A DNA stretch of 64,000 nucleotides, taken from NCBI GenBank assembly GCA_023396115.1, contig JAEWXC010000076.1, forward strand, positions 1 to 64,000. The letters run 5' to 3'. The DNA comes from Actinomycetes bacterium (lineage in GTDB: Bacteria; Actinomycetota; Actinomycetes; Propionibacteriales; Nocardioidaceae). Of the stretch, positions 50,165 to 59,480 are shown piece after piece. Position 1 is the stretch's first letter. Each line of letters starts with the position of its first letter. Below the pieces are notes generated by a model, which saw nothing but the letters and a program-made list of their open reading frames with translations, had not been told where the DNA came from and searched no databases. The translations under genes and the position numbers were made by a program.

Positions 50165-51568
50165 ATGCCCGTCTCCCACCCCTCCGGGTGGGCGCACGCC
50201 GACGGCGCCCTGCGTGGCCCCGCCTGGCTGTCCGCCCCCGGCGACGTGAACGCCCTGGTCCCGAGCCTGTGGTCGCAGACCGCGACCAAGACCGACGGAG
50301 TGCTCAGCATCGGCGGCGTCGCGCTGACCGACCTGGTCGCCGAGCACGGCTCGCCGGCCTACGTGCTGGACGAGGTCGACTTCCGCGCCCGCGCCGCGGC
50401 GTTCCGTGACGCCTTCGACGACTTCGACGTCTACTACGCCGGCAAGGCGTTCCTGTGCACCGCCGTCGCCCGCTGGGTGGCCGAGGAGGGCCTGAGCCTG
50501 GACGTGTGTTCCGACGGCGAGCTGTCGGTGGCGCTGCGCGGCGGGGTGGACCCGGCCCGGATCGGCTACCACGGCAACAACAAGTCCGCCGCCGAGCTGG
50601 AGCGTGCCGTCACCGTCGGGGTGGGCCGGATCATCGTCGACTCGTTCACCGAGATCGAGCGGCTGGACCGGATCACCCGCGAGCTGGGCCGGACGACCGG
50701 GGTCATGATCCGGGTCACCGCCGGCGTCGAGGCGCACACCCACGAGTTCATCGCGACCGCCCACGAGGACCAGAAGTTCGGCTTCTCGATCGCCTCCGGT
50801 GACGCGTTCCGGGCCGCCGGTGCGGTGCTCGAGGTGCCCGGCCTGGAGCTGCTGGGGCTGCACAGCCACATCGGGTCGCAGATCTTCGAGTCCTCCGGCT
50901 TCGAGGTGGCCGCCCGTCGCGTGCTCGGGCTGCACGCCCGGATCGCCGCCGAGCTGGGCCACACCTGCCCGGAGATGGACCTGGGCGGCGGCTTCGGCAT
51001 CGCCTACACCACCCAGGACGACCCCTCCACACCGCAGAAGCTCGCCGACGAGCTGCGCGCGATCGTGGCGCACGAGTGCCGCGGGCTGGGTGTCGAGGTG
51101 CCGCGGCTGTCGATCGAGCCCGGCCGCGCCGTGGTCGGCCCGTCGGTCGCGACCGTCTACACCGTCGGTACGGTCAAGCAGGTCGCCCTCGACGGCGGCC
51201 AGGTCCGCACCTACGTCTCGGTCGACGGCGGGATGAGCGACAACATCCGCACGGCGCTGTACGACGCCGACTACTCCGCGACGATCGCCTCGCGCACCTC
51301 CGGGGCGTCGGCGGTGCTCTCCCGGGTGGTCGGCAAGCACTGCGAGGCCGGGGACGTCGTGGTCCGCGACGAGTTCCTGCCCTCCGACGTGGCCCCCGGC
51401 GACCTGGTGGCGGTGCCCGGGACGGGCGCGTACTGCCGCTCGATGGCCTCCAACTACAACCACGCCCTCCGCCCGCCGGTGATCGCGGTGCGGGACGGGG
51501 TGAGCCGCGTGGTGGTGCGGCGCGAGACTGAGGACGACCTGTTGGCAACCGACGTGGGTGAGGCATGA
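50165..51568 (+). CDS. lysA: diaminopimelate decarboxylase
   Basis: 467 residues, a fold-III PLP enzyme. YYAGKAFLCTAVARWVAEEG contains the PLP lysine; HSHIGSQIFE, GGGFGIAYT and EPGRAVVG are further pocket motifs, and the Cys in LSLDVCSDGELSVA and the Tyr in GTGAYCRSMASNYNH complete the active site. It makes L-lysine from meso-DAP; meso- or LL-DAP is also a wall component. ATG 50165 starts 4 bp after argS. Co-transcribed with argS and hom. Confidence 0.96.
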   Translation: MPVSHPSGWAHADGALRGPAWLSAPGDVNALVPSLWSQTATKTDGVLSIGGVALTDLVAEHGSPAYVLDEVDFRARAAAFRDAFDDFDVYYAGKAFLCTAVARWVAEEGLSLDVCSDGELSVALRGGVDPARIGYHGNNKSAAELERAVTVGVGRIIVDSFTEIERLDRITRELGRTTGVMIRVTAGVEAHTHEFIATAHEDQKFGFSIASGDAFRAAGAVLEVPGLELLGLHSHIGSQIFESSGFEVAARRVLGLHARIAAELGHTCPEMDLGGGFGIAYTTQDDPSTPQKLADELRAIVAHECRGLGVEVPRLSIEPGRAVVGPSVATVYTVGTVKQVALDGGQVRTYVSVDGGMSDNIRTALYDADYSATIASRTSGASAVLSRVVGKHCEAGDVVVRDEFLPSDVAPGDLVAVPGTGAYCRSMASNYNHALRPPVIAVRDGVSRVVVRRETEDDLLATDVGEA

Positions 51569-52866
51569 ACGACAAGAACGAGCGGACCCTGAAGGTCGCG
51601 CTGCTCGGCTGCGGCTCCGTGGGCTCCCAGGTGGTGCGGCTGCTGACCGAGCAGGCCGACGACCTGGCCGCCCGGGTGGGAGCCCGGGTCGAGCTGGCCG
51701 GGGTCGCGGTGCGCCGCATCGACGCCCCGCGCGAGGTCGAGGTCCCCGCGGACCTGCTCACCACCGACGCCGACGCCCTGGTGGCGCGCCCCGACGTGGA
51801 CCTGGTGATCGAGGTGATCGGCGGCATCGAGCCGGCCCGGCGCCTGATCCTCTCCGCGCTGCAGAACGGCGCCTCGGTGGTCACCGCCAACAAGGCGCTG
51901 CTCGCCGAGGACGGGCCGACCCTGTTCGAGGCCGCCGCGCAGGCGGGGCGCGACCTGTACTACGAGGCCGCCGTCGCGGGTGCGATCCCGATCATCCGGC
52001 CGCTGCGCGAGTCGCTGGCCGGTGACCGGGTGACCCGGGTGCTGGGCATCGTCAACGGCACCACGAACTTCATCCTCGACAAGATGGACACCTCCGGTGC
52101 CGGCTTCTCCGAGGCACTCACCGAGGCCCAGGAACTCGGCTACGCCGAGGCCGACCCGACCGCCGACGTGGAGGGCTTCGATGCCGCCGCCAAGGCCGCG
52201 ATCCTGGCCAGCCTGGCCTTCCACAGCCGGGTCACCGCCAACGACGTGTACCGCGAGGGCATCTCCGAGGTCACCGCCGCGGACGTGGCCTCGGCCCGGG
52301 ACCGTGGTGCCGTGGTCAAGCTGCTGGCGATCGCCGAGCTCAAGGACGACGAGGTCGCGGTGCGGGTGCACCCGGCGATGATCCCGCGCAGCCACCCGCT
52401 GGCCGGGGTGCGCGAGGCCTACAACGCGGTGTTCGTCGAGTCCGAGGCCGCCGGTCAGCTGATGTTCTACGGCCCCGGTGCCGGTGGCTCGCCCACCGCC
52501 TCGGCCGTCCTGGGCGACCTGGTCACGGTGGCCCGCAACCTGCTGGCCGGTGCCACCGGGGCGGGGGAGTCGGCCTACGCCGACCGCCGGGTGCTCTCGA
52601 TGGGCGAGACCGTCACCCGCTACCACGTCGGGATCGACGTGGACGACCGTTCCGGGGTCCTGGCCCAGGTGGCGAGCGCGTTCGCCGACCACGGCGTCTC
52701 GATCCAGACGGTCCGCCAGGAGGGGCGCGGAGCCGACGCCCAGCTGGTGGTGGTGAGCCACGCGGCCACCGACGCCCAGCTCTCGGCCTGCGTGGCCCAG
52801 CTGCGCGACATGGAGATCGTGCGTGACGTCACCTCGGTGATGCGCGTGGAAGGAGACAGCGAATGA
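51565..52866 (+). CDS. hom: homoserine dehydrogenase
   Basis: 433 residues. VALLGCGSVGSQVVRLL is the NAD(P) motif; GIVNGTTNFILDKMDTSGAG and EADPTADVEGFDAAAKAAIL contain the catalytic and substrate residues. A C-terminal ACT domain (about 345-433, HVGIDVDDRSGVLAQVASAF) suggests feedback inhibition by threonine. It reduces aspartate semialdehyde to homoserine. The ATG overlaps the lysA stop (ATGA). Confidence 0.96.
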   Translation: MNDKNERTLKVALLGCGSVGSQVVRLLTEQADDLAARVGARVELAGVAVRRIDAPREVEVPADLLTTDADALVARPDVDLVIEVIGGIEPARRLILSALQNGASVVTANKALLAEDGPTLFEAAAQAGRDLYYEAAVAGAIPIIRPLRESLAGDRVTRVLGIVNGTTNFILDKMDTSGAGFSEALTEAQELGYAEADPTADVEGFDAAAKAAILASLAFHSRVTANDVYREGISEVTAADVASARDRGAVVKLLAIAELKDDEVAVRVHPAMIPRSHPLAGVREAYNAVFVESEAAGQLMFYGPGAGGSPTASAVLGDLVTVARNLLAGATGAGESAYADRRVLSMGETVTRYHVGIDVDDRSGVLAQVASAFADHGVSIQTVRQEGRGADAQLVVVSHAATDAQLSACVAQLRDMEIVRDVTSVMRVEGDSE

Positions 52867-53927
52867 GGCACCAGTGGACGGGCGTGGTCGAGGAGTACCG
52901 CGACCTGCTCGACATCCCGGCGGGTACCCCGGCCATCACCCTCGGTGAGGGCGGCACCCCGCTGGTGGAGTCGCGCTGGCTCTCCGAGCTCACCGGCGGA
53001 CAGGTCTGGCTCAAGGTCGAGGGCGACAACCCCACCGGCTCGTTCAAGGACCGCGGCATGACGGCCGCGATCTCGGTGGCCGTCGCCGAGGGCGCGAAGG
53101 CCGTGGTCTGCGCCTCCACCGGCAACACCTCGGCCTCGATGGCCGCCTACGCCGCCAAGGCCCGGATCACCCCGATCGTGCTGGTGCCGGAGGGCAAGAT
53201 CGCGGCGGGCAAGATGGCCCAGGCGATCATGCACGGCGCCCGGATCATCATGGTCCGCGGCAACTTCGACGACTGCCTGCGGCTCAGCCGCGGCCTGGCC
53301 GAGGAGTACCCGGTCGCGCTGGTCAACTCGGTCAACCCGGTGCGTCTGGAGGGGCAGAAGACCGCTGCCTTCGAGATCGTCGACCGGCTCGGTGACGCCC
53401 CCGACTACCACCTGCTGCCGGTCGGCAACGCCGGCAACATCTCGGCCTACTGGCTCGGTTACCGGCAGTACGCGGAGGCCGGCCGGTCGACCAAGCTGCC
53501 GGTGATGCGCGCCTTCCAGGCCGAGGGCGCTGCTCCGCTGGTCACCGGGGAGCCGTTCCCGCACCCGGAGACCAAGGCCACCGCCATCCGGATCGGCAAC
53601 CCGGCCTCGTGGAAGCTCGCCGAGGCCGCCGCGACGGAGTCCGGCGGACGGTTCGCCGCGCTGTCGGACGAGGCGATCCTGGCCGCCCAAGCCCAGCTGG
53701 CCCGTGAGGACGGCGTGTTCGTCGAGCCGGCCTCGGCGGTCGGCGTGGCCGGCATGCTCGCCGAGCTGGAGGCGGGGGAGTCCTACGCCGGGTCGACGGT
53801 GGTCATCACCGTCACCGGTCACGGGCTCAAGGACACCGTGACCGCGCTCGAGGGCGTGGGTTCCGTGGTGGACACCGTGATCGACGCCGACGTGGCCCAG
53901 GCCGCCTCGGCCGCCGACCTCGTCTGA
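52863..53927 (+). CDS. thrC: threonine synthase
   Basis: 354 residues, a fold-II PLP enzyme of the short type. VEGDNPTGSFKDRGMTAAIS contains the PLP lysine, STGNTSASMAAYAAKARI the phosphate-binding loop region, and LPVGNAGNISAYWLGY the PLP-phosphate glycine loop. It converts O-phosphohomoserine to threonine. The ATG overlaps the hom stop by 4 bp. Confidence 0.97.
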   Translation: MRHQWTGVVEEYRDLLDIPAGTPAITLGEGGTPLVESRWLSELTGGQVWLKVEGDNPTGSFKDRGMTAAISVAVAEGAKAVVCASTGNTSASMAAYAAKARITPIVLVPEGKIAAGKMAQAIMHGARIIMVRGNFDDCLRLSRGLAEEYPVALVNSVNPVRLEGQKTAAFEIVDRLGDAPDYHLLPVGNAGNISAYWLGYRQYAEAGRSTKLPVMRAFQAEGAAPLVTGEPFPHPETKATAIRIGNPASWKLAEAAATESGGRFAALSDEAILAAQAQLAREDGVFVEPASAVGVAGMLAELEAGESYAGSTVVITVTGHGLKDTVTALEGVGSVVDTVIDADVAQAASAADLV

Positions 53928-53932
53928 ACGCC

Positions 53933-54844
53933 GTGGTCACGTTCGTCGAGACCGACGTCACCGTTCGCGTCCCGGCCACCTCGGCCAACCTCGGGCCCGG
54001 CTTCGACGCGCTGGGGATCGCCTGGTCGCTGCACGACGAGCTGACCGCCCGGGTGAGCACCTCGGGCACCCGGGTCGTGGTGGTCGGTGAGGGCGAGGGC
54101 CAGGTGCCGCTCGACGAGCGCCACCTGGTGGTGCGCTCCATGCACGCCGCGTTCGACCTGCTCGGGGGACGCCCGGCCGGGATCGAGCTGAGCTGCCGCA
54201 ACGTGATCGCGCACAGCCGGGGGATGGGCTCCAGCTCCGCGGCGATCGTGGCCGGAGTGGTCCTGGCGCGCGGGCTGGTGGCCGGCGGTGAGCTGCTGGT
54301 CGACGACGAGTCGCTGTTCGCGCTGGCCGCGGAGATCGAGGGACACCCGGACAACGTGGCGCCCGCCTTCCACGGGGGCTTCACCGTCGCCGGGCGGTCG
54401 GGCGACGACCTGGACGGGCCGTTCTTCGCGGTCCCGCTCAGTGCCGACCCGCGCGTGTGCGGCGTCCTCTTCGTGCCCGCCGAGCCGGTGGCCACCGAAC
54501 TGGCCCGGGGGCTGCTGCCCGCCCAGGTGCCGCACGCCGAGGCTGCCGCCGACGCCGGTCGGGCCGCGCTGCTGGTGGCGGCCCTGACCGGGCGGCCGGA
54601 GCTGCTGCACACCGCCACCCGCGACTGGCTGCACCAGGACCACCGGGCCGCGGCGATGCCCCGGAGCCACGCCCTGGTCGCCACCCTGCGTGCCGAGGGG
54701 GTGCCGGCGGTGATCTCCGGCGCCGGACCCACGGTGCTGGCCTTCGCCGACGCCTCCCAGGTCGACGCGCTCGCCGCCCGGGTGCCGGCCGGCTGGTCGG
54801 TGCACACGGTGCAGGTCGACCCGCACGGCGCCACCCTGGTCTGA
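53933..54844 (+). CDS. thrB: homoserine kinase
   Basis: 303 residues of the GHMP kinase family: VRVPATSANLGPGFDALGIA near the N-terminus, the ATP loop SRGMGSSSAAIVAGVVLARG, and the C-terminal VISGAGPTVLAFAD. It phosphorylates homoserine for ThrC. GTG 53933 starts 5 bp after the thrC stop. Last gene of the argS-lysA-hom-thrC-thrB operon. Confidence 0.96.
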   Translation: MVTFVETDVTVRVPATSANLGPGFDALGIAWSLHDELTARVSTSGTRVVVVGEGEGQVPLDERHLVVRSMHAAFDLLGGRPAGIELSCRNVIAHSRGMGSSSAAIVAGVVLARGLVAGGELLVDDESLFALAAEIEGHPDNVAPAFHGGFTVAGRSGDDLDGPFFAVPLSADPRVCGVLFVPAEPVATELARGLLPAQVPHAEAAADAGRAALLVAALTGRPELLHTATRDWLHQDHRAAAMPRSHALVATLRAEGVPAVISGAGPTVLAFADASQVDALAARVPAGWSVHTVQVDPHGATLV

Positions 54845-54881
54845 GGCCCGATCAGGTGCGGCGCCGTCCGGGGAGTGGCAA

Positions 54882-54912
54882 CTGACACATCGGCGGAGCT
54901 GGGTGGTACCGT
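54882..54912 (+). promoter_or_regulatory. rho promoter
   Basis: -35 CTGACA (54882-54887) and -10 TACCGT (54907-54912), spacer 19 bp (18 if TGACAC is the -35). It predicts a start near 54919. Confidence 0.45.
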
Positions 54913-54918
54913 GCAGGT

Positions 54919-55134
54919 GCGCCGTTCGGCGCGAGCACCGTTCGTGATCGTCACCGGGTGACCGGGGGCGCCGCCGCGAGGGTGCAACACCTCCGTCACT
55001 GCGACATCGCGTCGTGTGCTGGCTGTCTGGAACCGCGTGGCGTGACTGTGATGTCGCGGCCGTGGCGGGGGGATCTGACGAACGCCTGCCCCGGAGACCC
55101 CGGGGACGGGACTGATACGTGGGAAGGACCTCAC
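54919..55134 (+). promoter_or_regulatory. long 5' leader of rho
   Basis: About 216 nt of untranslated leader before GTG 55135, with a small hairpin (CCCCGG/CCGGGG, 55089-55105). An in-frame ATG at 55051 lies inside it. Rho is autoregulated through leader termination in other bacteria, so this leader may serve the same purpose. Confidence 0.4.
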
Positions 55135-57012
55135 GTGACCGACACCATCGAATCCACCCCGAAGAAGCGCAGTGGTGGACTCAACTCCATGCTCATCGCC
55201 GACCTGAAGTCGATGGCGCAGGGCATGGGCATCTCGGGTGCCTCCACCATGAAGAAGGCCCAGCTGGTCGAGGCGATCAAGGCCTCCCAGGGCGGGTCGT
55301 CGGCTGGTGCCGCGGCCGAGAAGCCGGCCCGGCGCGCCCGTGGCGCCGAGGCCCCGGCAGCGGACGCCCCGGCTGCGGAGTCCGCGGCGCAGGCGTCCGA
55401 GGCGCCGCAGGTGCGCAGCGAGACCCGCGAGGGCCGCAACCGCCGCCGCGGCCAGAACCAGCCCGAGCAGAACGACCAGGCCGAGCAGCGCCGCGAGCGC
55501 CCGGCCAAGGGCGAGCAGAAGAACGACCAGAAGGCCGAGAAGAACGAGGCGGCCTCCGGGGAGCAGGACGGCCAGGACGGCGAGCGCCGCGGCCGCAACC
55601 GCAACCGGGACCGGGACAACCGGAACGACAACCGCGACAACCAGGGCGGTGACCAGCAGAACCAGGGTGGCCGCAACCGGGACCGGAACGACAACCGGGA
55701 CAACCAGGGCGGTCGCAACCGGGGCGGCAACCAGGGTGGCGGCAACGACCACTCCGACGACGACGGCGGCAGCCGTCGCAACCGCCGTCGTCGGGGCCGT
55801 GACCGGGACCGCCAGGGCGGCGGTGGCCGCGGCGGACGCGGCGAGCCGGACACCACGATCCTCGAGGACGACGTGCTCGTCCCGGCCGCCGGCATCCTGG
55901 ACGTGCTGGACAACTACGCCTTCGTGCGGACCTCGGGCTACCTGCCCGGCTCCGACGACGTCTACCTGGCCATGTCGATGGTCCGCAAGCTCGGCCTGCG
56001 CCGTGGCGACGCGATCGTCGGCCAGGTGCGCCAGCCCCGGGAGGGCGAGCGCAAGGAGAAGTTCAACCCGATGGTGAAGGTCGACTCGGTCAACGGGTCC
56101 GACCCGGCCGAGGCCAAGGACCGTCCGGAGTTCTCCAAGTTCACCCCGCTGCACGCCAACGAGCGCCTGCGCCTGGAGACCGAGTCGGCCAACCTGATCG
56201 GCCGGGTCATCGACATCGCGGCCCCGATCGGCAAGGGCCAGCGCGGCCTCATCGTCTCCCCGCCCAAGGCCGGCAAGACGATGATCATGCAGTCGATCGC
56301 CAACTCGATCGCGGTCAACAACCCCGAGGTCCACCTCATGGTGGTCCTGGTCGACGAGCGTCCCGAGGAGGTCACCGACTTCCAGCGCAGCGTCAAGGGT
56401 GAGGTCATCGCCTCGACCTTCGACCGCCCCGCGGCCGACCACACGATGGTCGCCGAGCTGGCCATCGAGCGGGCCAAGCGCCTGGTCGAGCTCGGCCACG
56501 ACGTCGTGGTCCTGCTCGACTCGATCACCCGCCTGGGTCGTGCCTACAACCTGGCCGCCCCGGCCAGCGGCCGGATCCTGTCCGGTGGTGTCGACTCCTC
56601 GGCGCTGTACCCGCCCAAGCGGTTCTTCGGTGCGGCCCGCAACATCGAGGACGGCGGCTCGCTCACCATCCTGGCCAGCGCGCTGATCGAGACCGGCTCG
56701 AAGATGGACGAGGTGATCTTCGAGGAGTTCAAGGGCACCGGCAACATGGAGCTGCGCCTGCGCCGCGAGTTCGCCGACAAGCGGATCTTCCCGGCGATCG
56801 ACGCGGTCCAGTCCGGCACCCGCCGGGACGAGCTCATGCTGCAGAAGGAGGAGGCCGCGATCATCTGGAAGCTGCGTCGCGTGCTCTCCGGCCTCGACGG
56901 CCAGCAGGCCCTGGAGCTCCTGCTCGAGCGGCTCAAGAAGAGCCAGTCGAACTACGAGTTCCTGATGCAGGTCGCCAAGACCACCCCGGGCGGCACCAAC
57001 AACGGCATCTGA
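55135..57012 (+). CDS. rho: transcription termination factor Rho with disordered Asn/Arg-rich insertion
   Basis: 625 residues, about 200 more than E. coli Rho. The N-terminal helical domain (LIADLKSMAQGMGISGASTM) is followed by a long low-complexity insertion (about 50-240) rich in Asn, Arg, Asp, Gly and Gln, with repeated (N/D)RDNQGG units. Then come the OB-fold RNA-binding domain, Walker A PPKAGKTM, Walker B VVLLDSITRLGR and the R-loop/Q-loop region. It is an RNA-dependent ATPase hexamer that ends transcription. Such insertions are known in actinobacterial Rho and add RNA binding. GTG 55135 is chosen for GGGAAGGA (55121-55128). Confidence 0.96.
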   Translation: MTDTIESTPKKRSGGLNSMLIADLKSMAQGMGISGASTMKKAQLVEAIKASQGGSSAGAAAEKPARRARGAEAPAADAPAAESAAQASEAPQVRSETREGRNRRRGQNQPEQNDQAEQRRERPAKGEQKNDQKAEKNEAASGEQDGQDGERRGRNRNRDRDNRNDNRDNQGGDQQNQGGRNRDRNDNRDNQGGRNRGGNQGGGNDHSDDDGGSRRNRRRRGRDRDRQGGGGRGGRGEPDTTILEDDVLVPAAGILDVLDNYAFVRTSGYLPGSDDVYLAMSMVRKLGLRRGDAIVGQVRQPREGERKEKFNPMVKVDSVNGSDPAEAKDRPEFSKFTPLHANERLRLETESANLIGRVIDIAAPIGKGQRGLIVSPPKAGKTMIMQSIANSIAVNNPEVHLMVVLVDERPEEVTDFQRSVKGEVIASTFDRPAADHTMVAELAIERAKRLVELGHDVVVLLDSITRLGRAYNLAAPASGRILSGGVDSSALYPPKRFFGAARNIEDGGSLTILASALIETGSKMDEVIFEEFKGTGNMELRLRREFADKRIFPAIDAVQSGTRRDELMLQKEEAAIIWKLRRVLSGLDGQQALELLLERLKKSQSNYEFLMQVAKTTPGGTNNGI

Positions 57013-57032
57013 GCCACCGGCTCAGCCACCTC

Positions 57033-57065
57033 GCCGGGCACCGGAGAACCCCTCCGGTGCCCGGC
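57033..57065 (+). terminator. hairpin terminator of rho
   Basis: Perfect 14-bp stem (57033-57046 with 57052-57065), loop AACCC, starting 20 bases after the rho stop codon. Confidence 0.75.
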
Positions 57066-57204
57066 TGGTCACGTCCGGGGCCGCCGCGGGAACATCCCGA
57101 TTGGCGCCGGTGTTGACCCGGGTGGCAAACTCTTCCCCTGGTTCCGGTTCACGTCCCGCACGAGGCGGGGCGACCCGGCGACAACATCTTGTGAGGACAG
57201 GTTC

Positions 57205-57417
57205 ATGAAGAAGGACATCCACCCGGAGTACGTCGAGACCCAGGTCTCCTGCACCTGCGGCAACACGTTCACCACCCGCAGCACCGCCACCTCCGGCGTC
57301 ATCAAGGCCGACGTGTGCGCGAAGTGCCACCCGTTCTACACCGGCAAGCAGAAGATCCTCGACACCGGTGGTCGCGTGGCCCGCTTCGAGGCCCGCTACG
57401 GCAAGGCCGCCAAGTAG
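57205..57417 (+). CDS. rpmE: 50S ribosomal protein L31, zinc-binding form
   Basis: 70 residues with four zinc ligands: Cys16 and Cys18 (SCTCGN), Cys38 and Cys41 (DVCAKCHPFYTG). This is the Zn-containing (C+) form of bL31, which Zur can replace by a C- paralogue under zinc starvation; no Zur box is visible upstream. It contacts the 5S rRNA/30S head bridge. The start is ATG 57205, with GTGAGGAC upstream. Own terminator. Confidence 0.97.
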   Translation: MKKDIHPEYVETQVSCTCGNTFTTRSTATSGVIKADVCAKCHPFYTGKQKILDTGGRVARFEARYGKAAK

Positions 57418-57429
57418 CTTCCTCCACGG

Positions 57430-57459
57430 CGCCGGTCCCCACTCTGGTGGGGGCCGGCG
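57430..57459 (+). terminator. hairpin terminator of rpmE
   Basis: A 13-bp stem (57430-57442 with 57447-57459, one G-T pair), loop TCTG, then TCGTCGTGTT. Confidence 0.75.
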
Positions 57460-57530
57460 TCGTCGTGTTGACCCTGGATTCGAGTTACCCCCACCGCCGC
57501 TGACCACCCTCCACGACCCGGGAGCCCCGA

Positions 57531-58610
57531 GTGTTCGACGCCGTAGCCGGACTGCTGGCCGAGCACGCCGACCTGGAGCGGCAGCTCGCCCAGCCCGAGA
57601 CCCACGCCGACCAGCGGTTGGCCAAGCGGCTCAACCAGCGCTACGCCGAGCTGTCCGCGATCGCGGCGGCCTGGCAGGAGTGGACCAGCCTGGGTGAGGA
57701 CGCCGAGGCGGCCCGCGAGCTGGCCGTCGAGGACCCCGCGTTCGCCGAGGAGGCCGAGGCGCTCACCGAGCGCCGGGCCGCGACCGAGGAGCGGCTGCGG
57801 CACCTGCTGGTGCCCCGCGACCCTGCCGACGGCAAGGACGTCCTCATGGAGATCAAGTCCGGCGAGGGGGGCGAGGAGTCGGCCCTGTTCGCCGGGGACC
57901 TGCTGCGCATGTACACCCGCTTCGCCGAGCGGCGCGGGTGGTCCACCGAGGTGCTCGACGCGGCCGAGTCCGACCTGGGTGGCTACAAGTCGGTCACCGT
58001 GGCGGTGAAGGCCAAGGGCACCCCGGCGCCGGGGGAGGCGCCCTTCGCGCGGCTCAAGTTCGAGGGCGGGGTGCACCGGGTGCAGCGGGTGCCGGTCACC
58101 GAGTCCCAGGGGCGGGTGCACACCTCGGCCGCCGGCGTCCTGGTGATGGGCGAGGCCGAGCAGGTCGACGTCACCGTCGACGAGAACGACCTGCGCATCG
58201 ACGTCTTCCGGTCCTCGGGCCCCGGCGGCCAGAGCGTCAACACCACCGACTCGGCCGTGCGGATCACCCACCTGCCCACCGGGATCGTGGTCAGCTGCCA
58301 GAACGAGAAGTCCCAGCTGCAGAACAAGGAGCAGGCGCTGCGCATCCTGCGCGCCCGGTTGCTCCAGGCCGCCCAGGAGGAGGCCGACGCGGCCGCCAGT
58401 GACGCCCGGCGCAGCCAGGTGCGCACCGTGGACCGGTCCGAACGGATCCGCACCTACAACTTCCCGGAGAACCGGATCTCCGACCACCGCACCGGCTACA
58501 AGGCGCACAACCTCGACCAGGTCCTCGACGGGGACCTGGGACCGGTCGTGGACTCCTGCGTGGCCGCCGACCTGGCCGAGCGCCTGGCTGCCCTCGAGGC
58601 GGGCCAGTGA
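57531..58610 (+). CDS. prfA: peptide chain release factor 1
   Basis: 359 residues. The RF1-specific codon-reading motif PVT lies in RVPVTESQGRVHTSAA, and the catalytic GGQ in SSGPGGQSVNTTDS. It recognises UAA and UAG and releases the peptide; the Gln of GGQ is methylated by PrmC, encoded next. GTG 57531 follows GGGAG. Its stop codon overlaps the prmC start by 4 bp. Confidence 0.97.
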   Translation: MFDAVAGLLAEHADLERQLAQPETHADQRLAKRLNQRYAELSAIAAAWQEWTSLGEDAEAARELAVEDPAFAEEAEALTERRAATEERLRHLLVPRDPADGKDVLMEIKSGEGGEESALFAGDLLRMYTRFAERRGWSTEVLDAAESDLGGYKSVTVAVKAKGTPAPGEAPFARLKFEGGVHRVQRVPVTESQGRVHTSAAGVLVMGEAEQVDVTVDENDLRIDVFRSSGPGGQSVNTTDSAVRITHLPTGIVVSCQNEKSQLQNKEQALRILRARLLQAAQEEADAAASDARRSQVRTVDRSERIRTYNFPENRISDHRTGYKAHNLDQVLDGDLGPVVDSCVAADLAERLAALEAGQ

Positions 58611-59476
58611 GCACCGACGACGGGCTGCACGGCGCGGGCGCGGTCCGTTCGTACCGCCGTGGCGCGGTCGAGCGGCTCGCCGCCGCCGGGGTGGCCTCGC
58701 CCGAGCGTGACGTCGACGAACTCCTGGCCCACGTGCTGGGGCGCAGCCTGGGTGCCCTGGTGCTGCTCGAGGAGGTGCCGGCCGACGCACTGGCCCGGCT
58801 GGAGGAGCTGCTGGGGCGACGCGCCACCCGCGAGCCGCTGCAGCACCTGACCGGGACCGCGGCCTTCCGCCACGTCGAGCTGGCGGTCGGCCCCGGCGTC
58901 TTCGTGCCCCGGCCCGAGACCGAGCTGCTGGCCGGCTGGGCGCTGGAGCAGCTGGCCGGCATCGAGTCGCCGGTCGTGGTCGACCTGTGCACCGGTTCCG
59001 GCGCCATCGCCGCCGCCCTGGCCGACGAGGCCCCGCACGCCCGGGTGCACGCCGTGGAGCTGGACGAGCAGGCGTTCGGCTGGGCGTCGCGGAACCTGGC
59101 CGGCACCGGCGTGGACCTGCGCCAGGGCGACATGGGCAGCGCCTTCGAGGACCTGGCCGGCACCGTCGACGTCGTGGTGTGCAACCCGCCCTACATCCCG
59201 CTCGAGGCCTGGGAGTCGGTGGCCCGGGAGGCGCGCGACCACGACCCGCACCTGGCGCTGTTCTCCGGGGACGACGGGCTGGACGCGATGCGGGTGCTGG
59301 AGGCCCGGGCCGCGGTGCTGCTCCGGGCCGGGGGAGTCCTCGGTGCCGAGCACGCCGACGAGCAGGGCGAGAGTGCCCCGGCGGTCTTCACCGCCACCGG
59401 ACGCTGGGACCAGGTGCGCGACCACGCCGATCTGGCCGGTCGCCCGCGCTTCACCACGGCACGACTGGCAGGATGA
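58607..59476 (+). CDS. prmC: release factor glutamine methyltransferase
   Basis: 289 residues. A helical N-terminal domain leads to a SAM-dependent domain with VVVDLCTGSGAIAAALADEA and the catalytic NPPYIP motif. It methylates the Gln of the GGQ motif in release factors RF1 and RF2. GTG 58607 overlaps the prfA stop codon (GTGA), so the two are translationally coupled. Confidence 0.95.
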   Translation: MSTDDGLHGAGAVRSYRRGAVERLAAAGVASPERDVDELLAHVLGRSLGALVLLEEVPADALARLEELLGRRATREPLQHLTGTAAFRHVELAVGPGVFVPRPETELLAGWALEQLAGIESPVVVDLCTGSGAIAAALADEAPHARVHAVELDEQAFGWASRNLAGTGVDLRQGDMGSAFEDLAGTVDVVVCNPPYIPLEAWESVAREARDHDPHLALFSGDDGLDAMRVLEARAAVLLRAGGVLGAEHADEQGESAPAVFTATGRWDQVRDHADLAGRPRFTTARLAG

Positions 59477-59480
59477 GCGG

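Noticed and set aside
50150..51600. Lysine or threonine riboswitch/attenuator in front of lysA-hom
   Set aside because: The genes are separated by 4 bp or overlap, leaving no room for a leader.
57066..57204. Zur box upstream of rpmE
   Set aside because: No AT-rich dyad resembling a Zur site was found; TTGACC at 57113 has no -10 at proper spacing.
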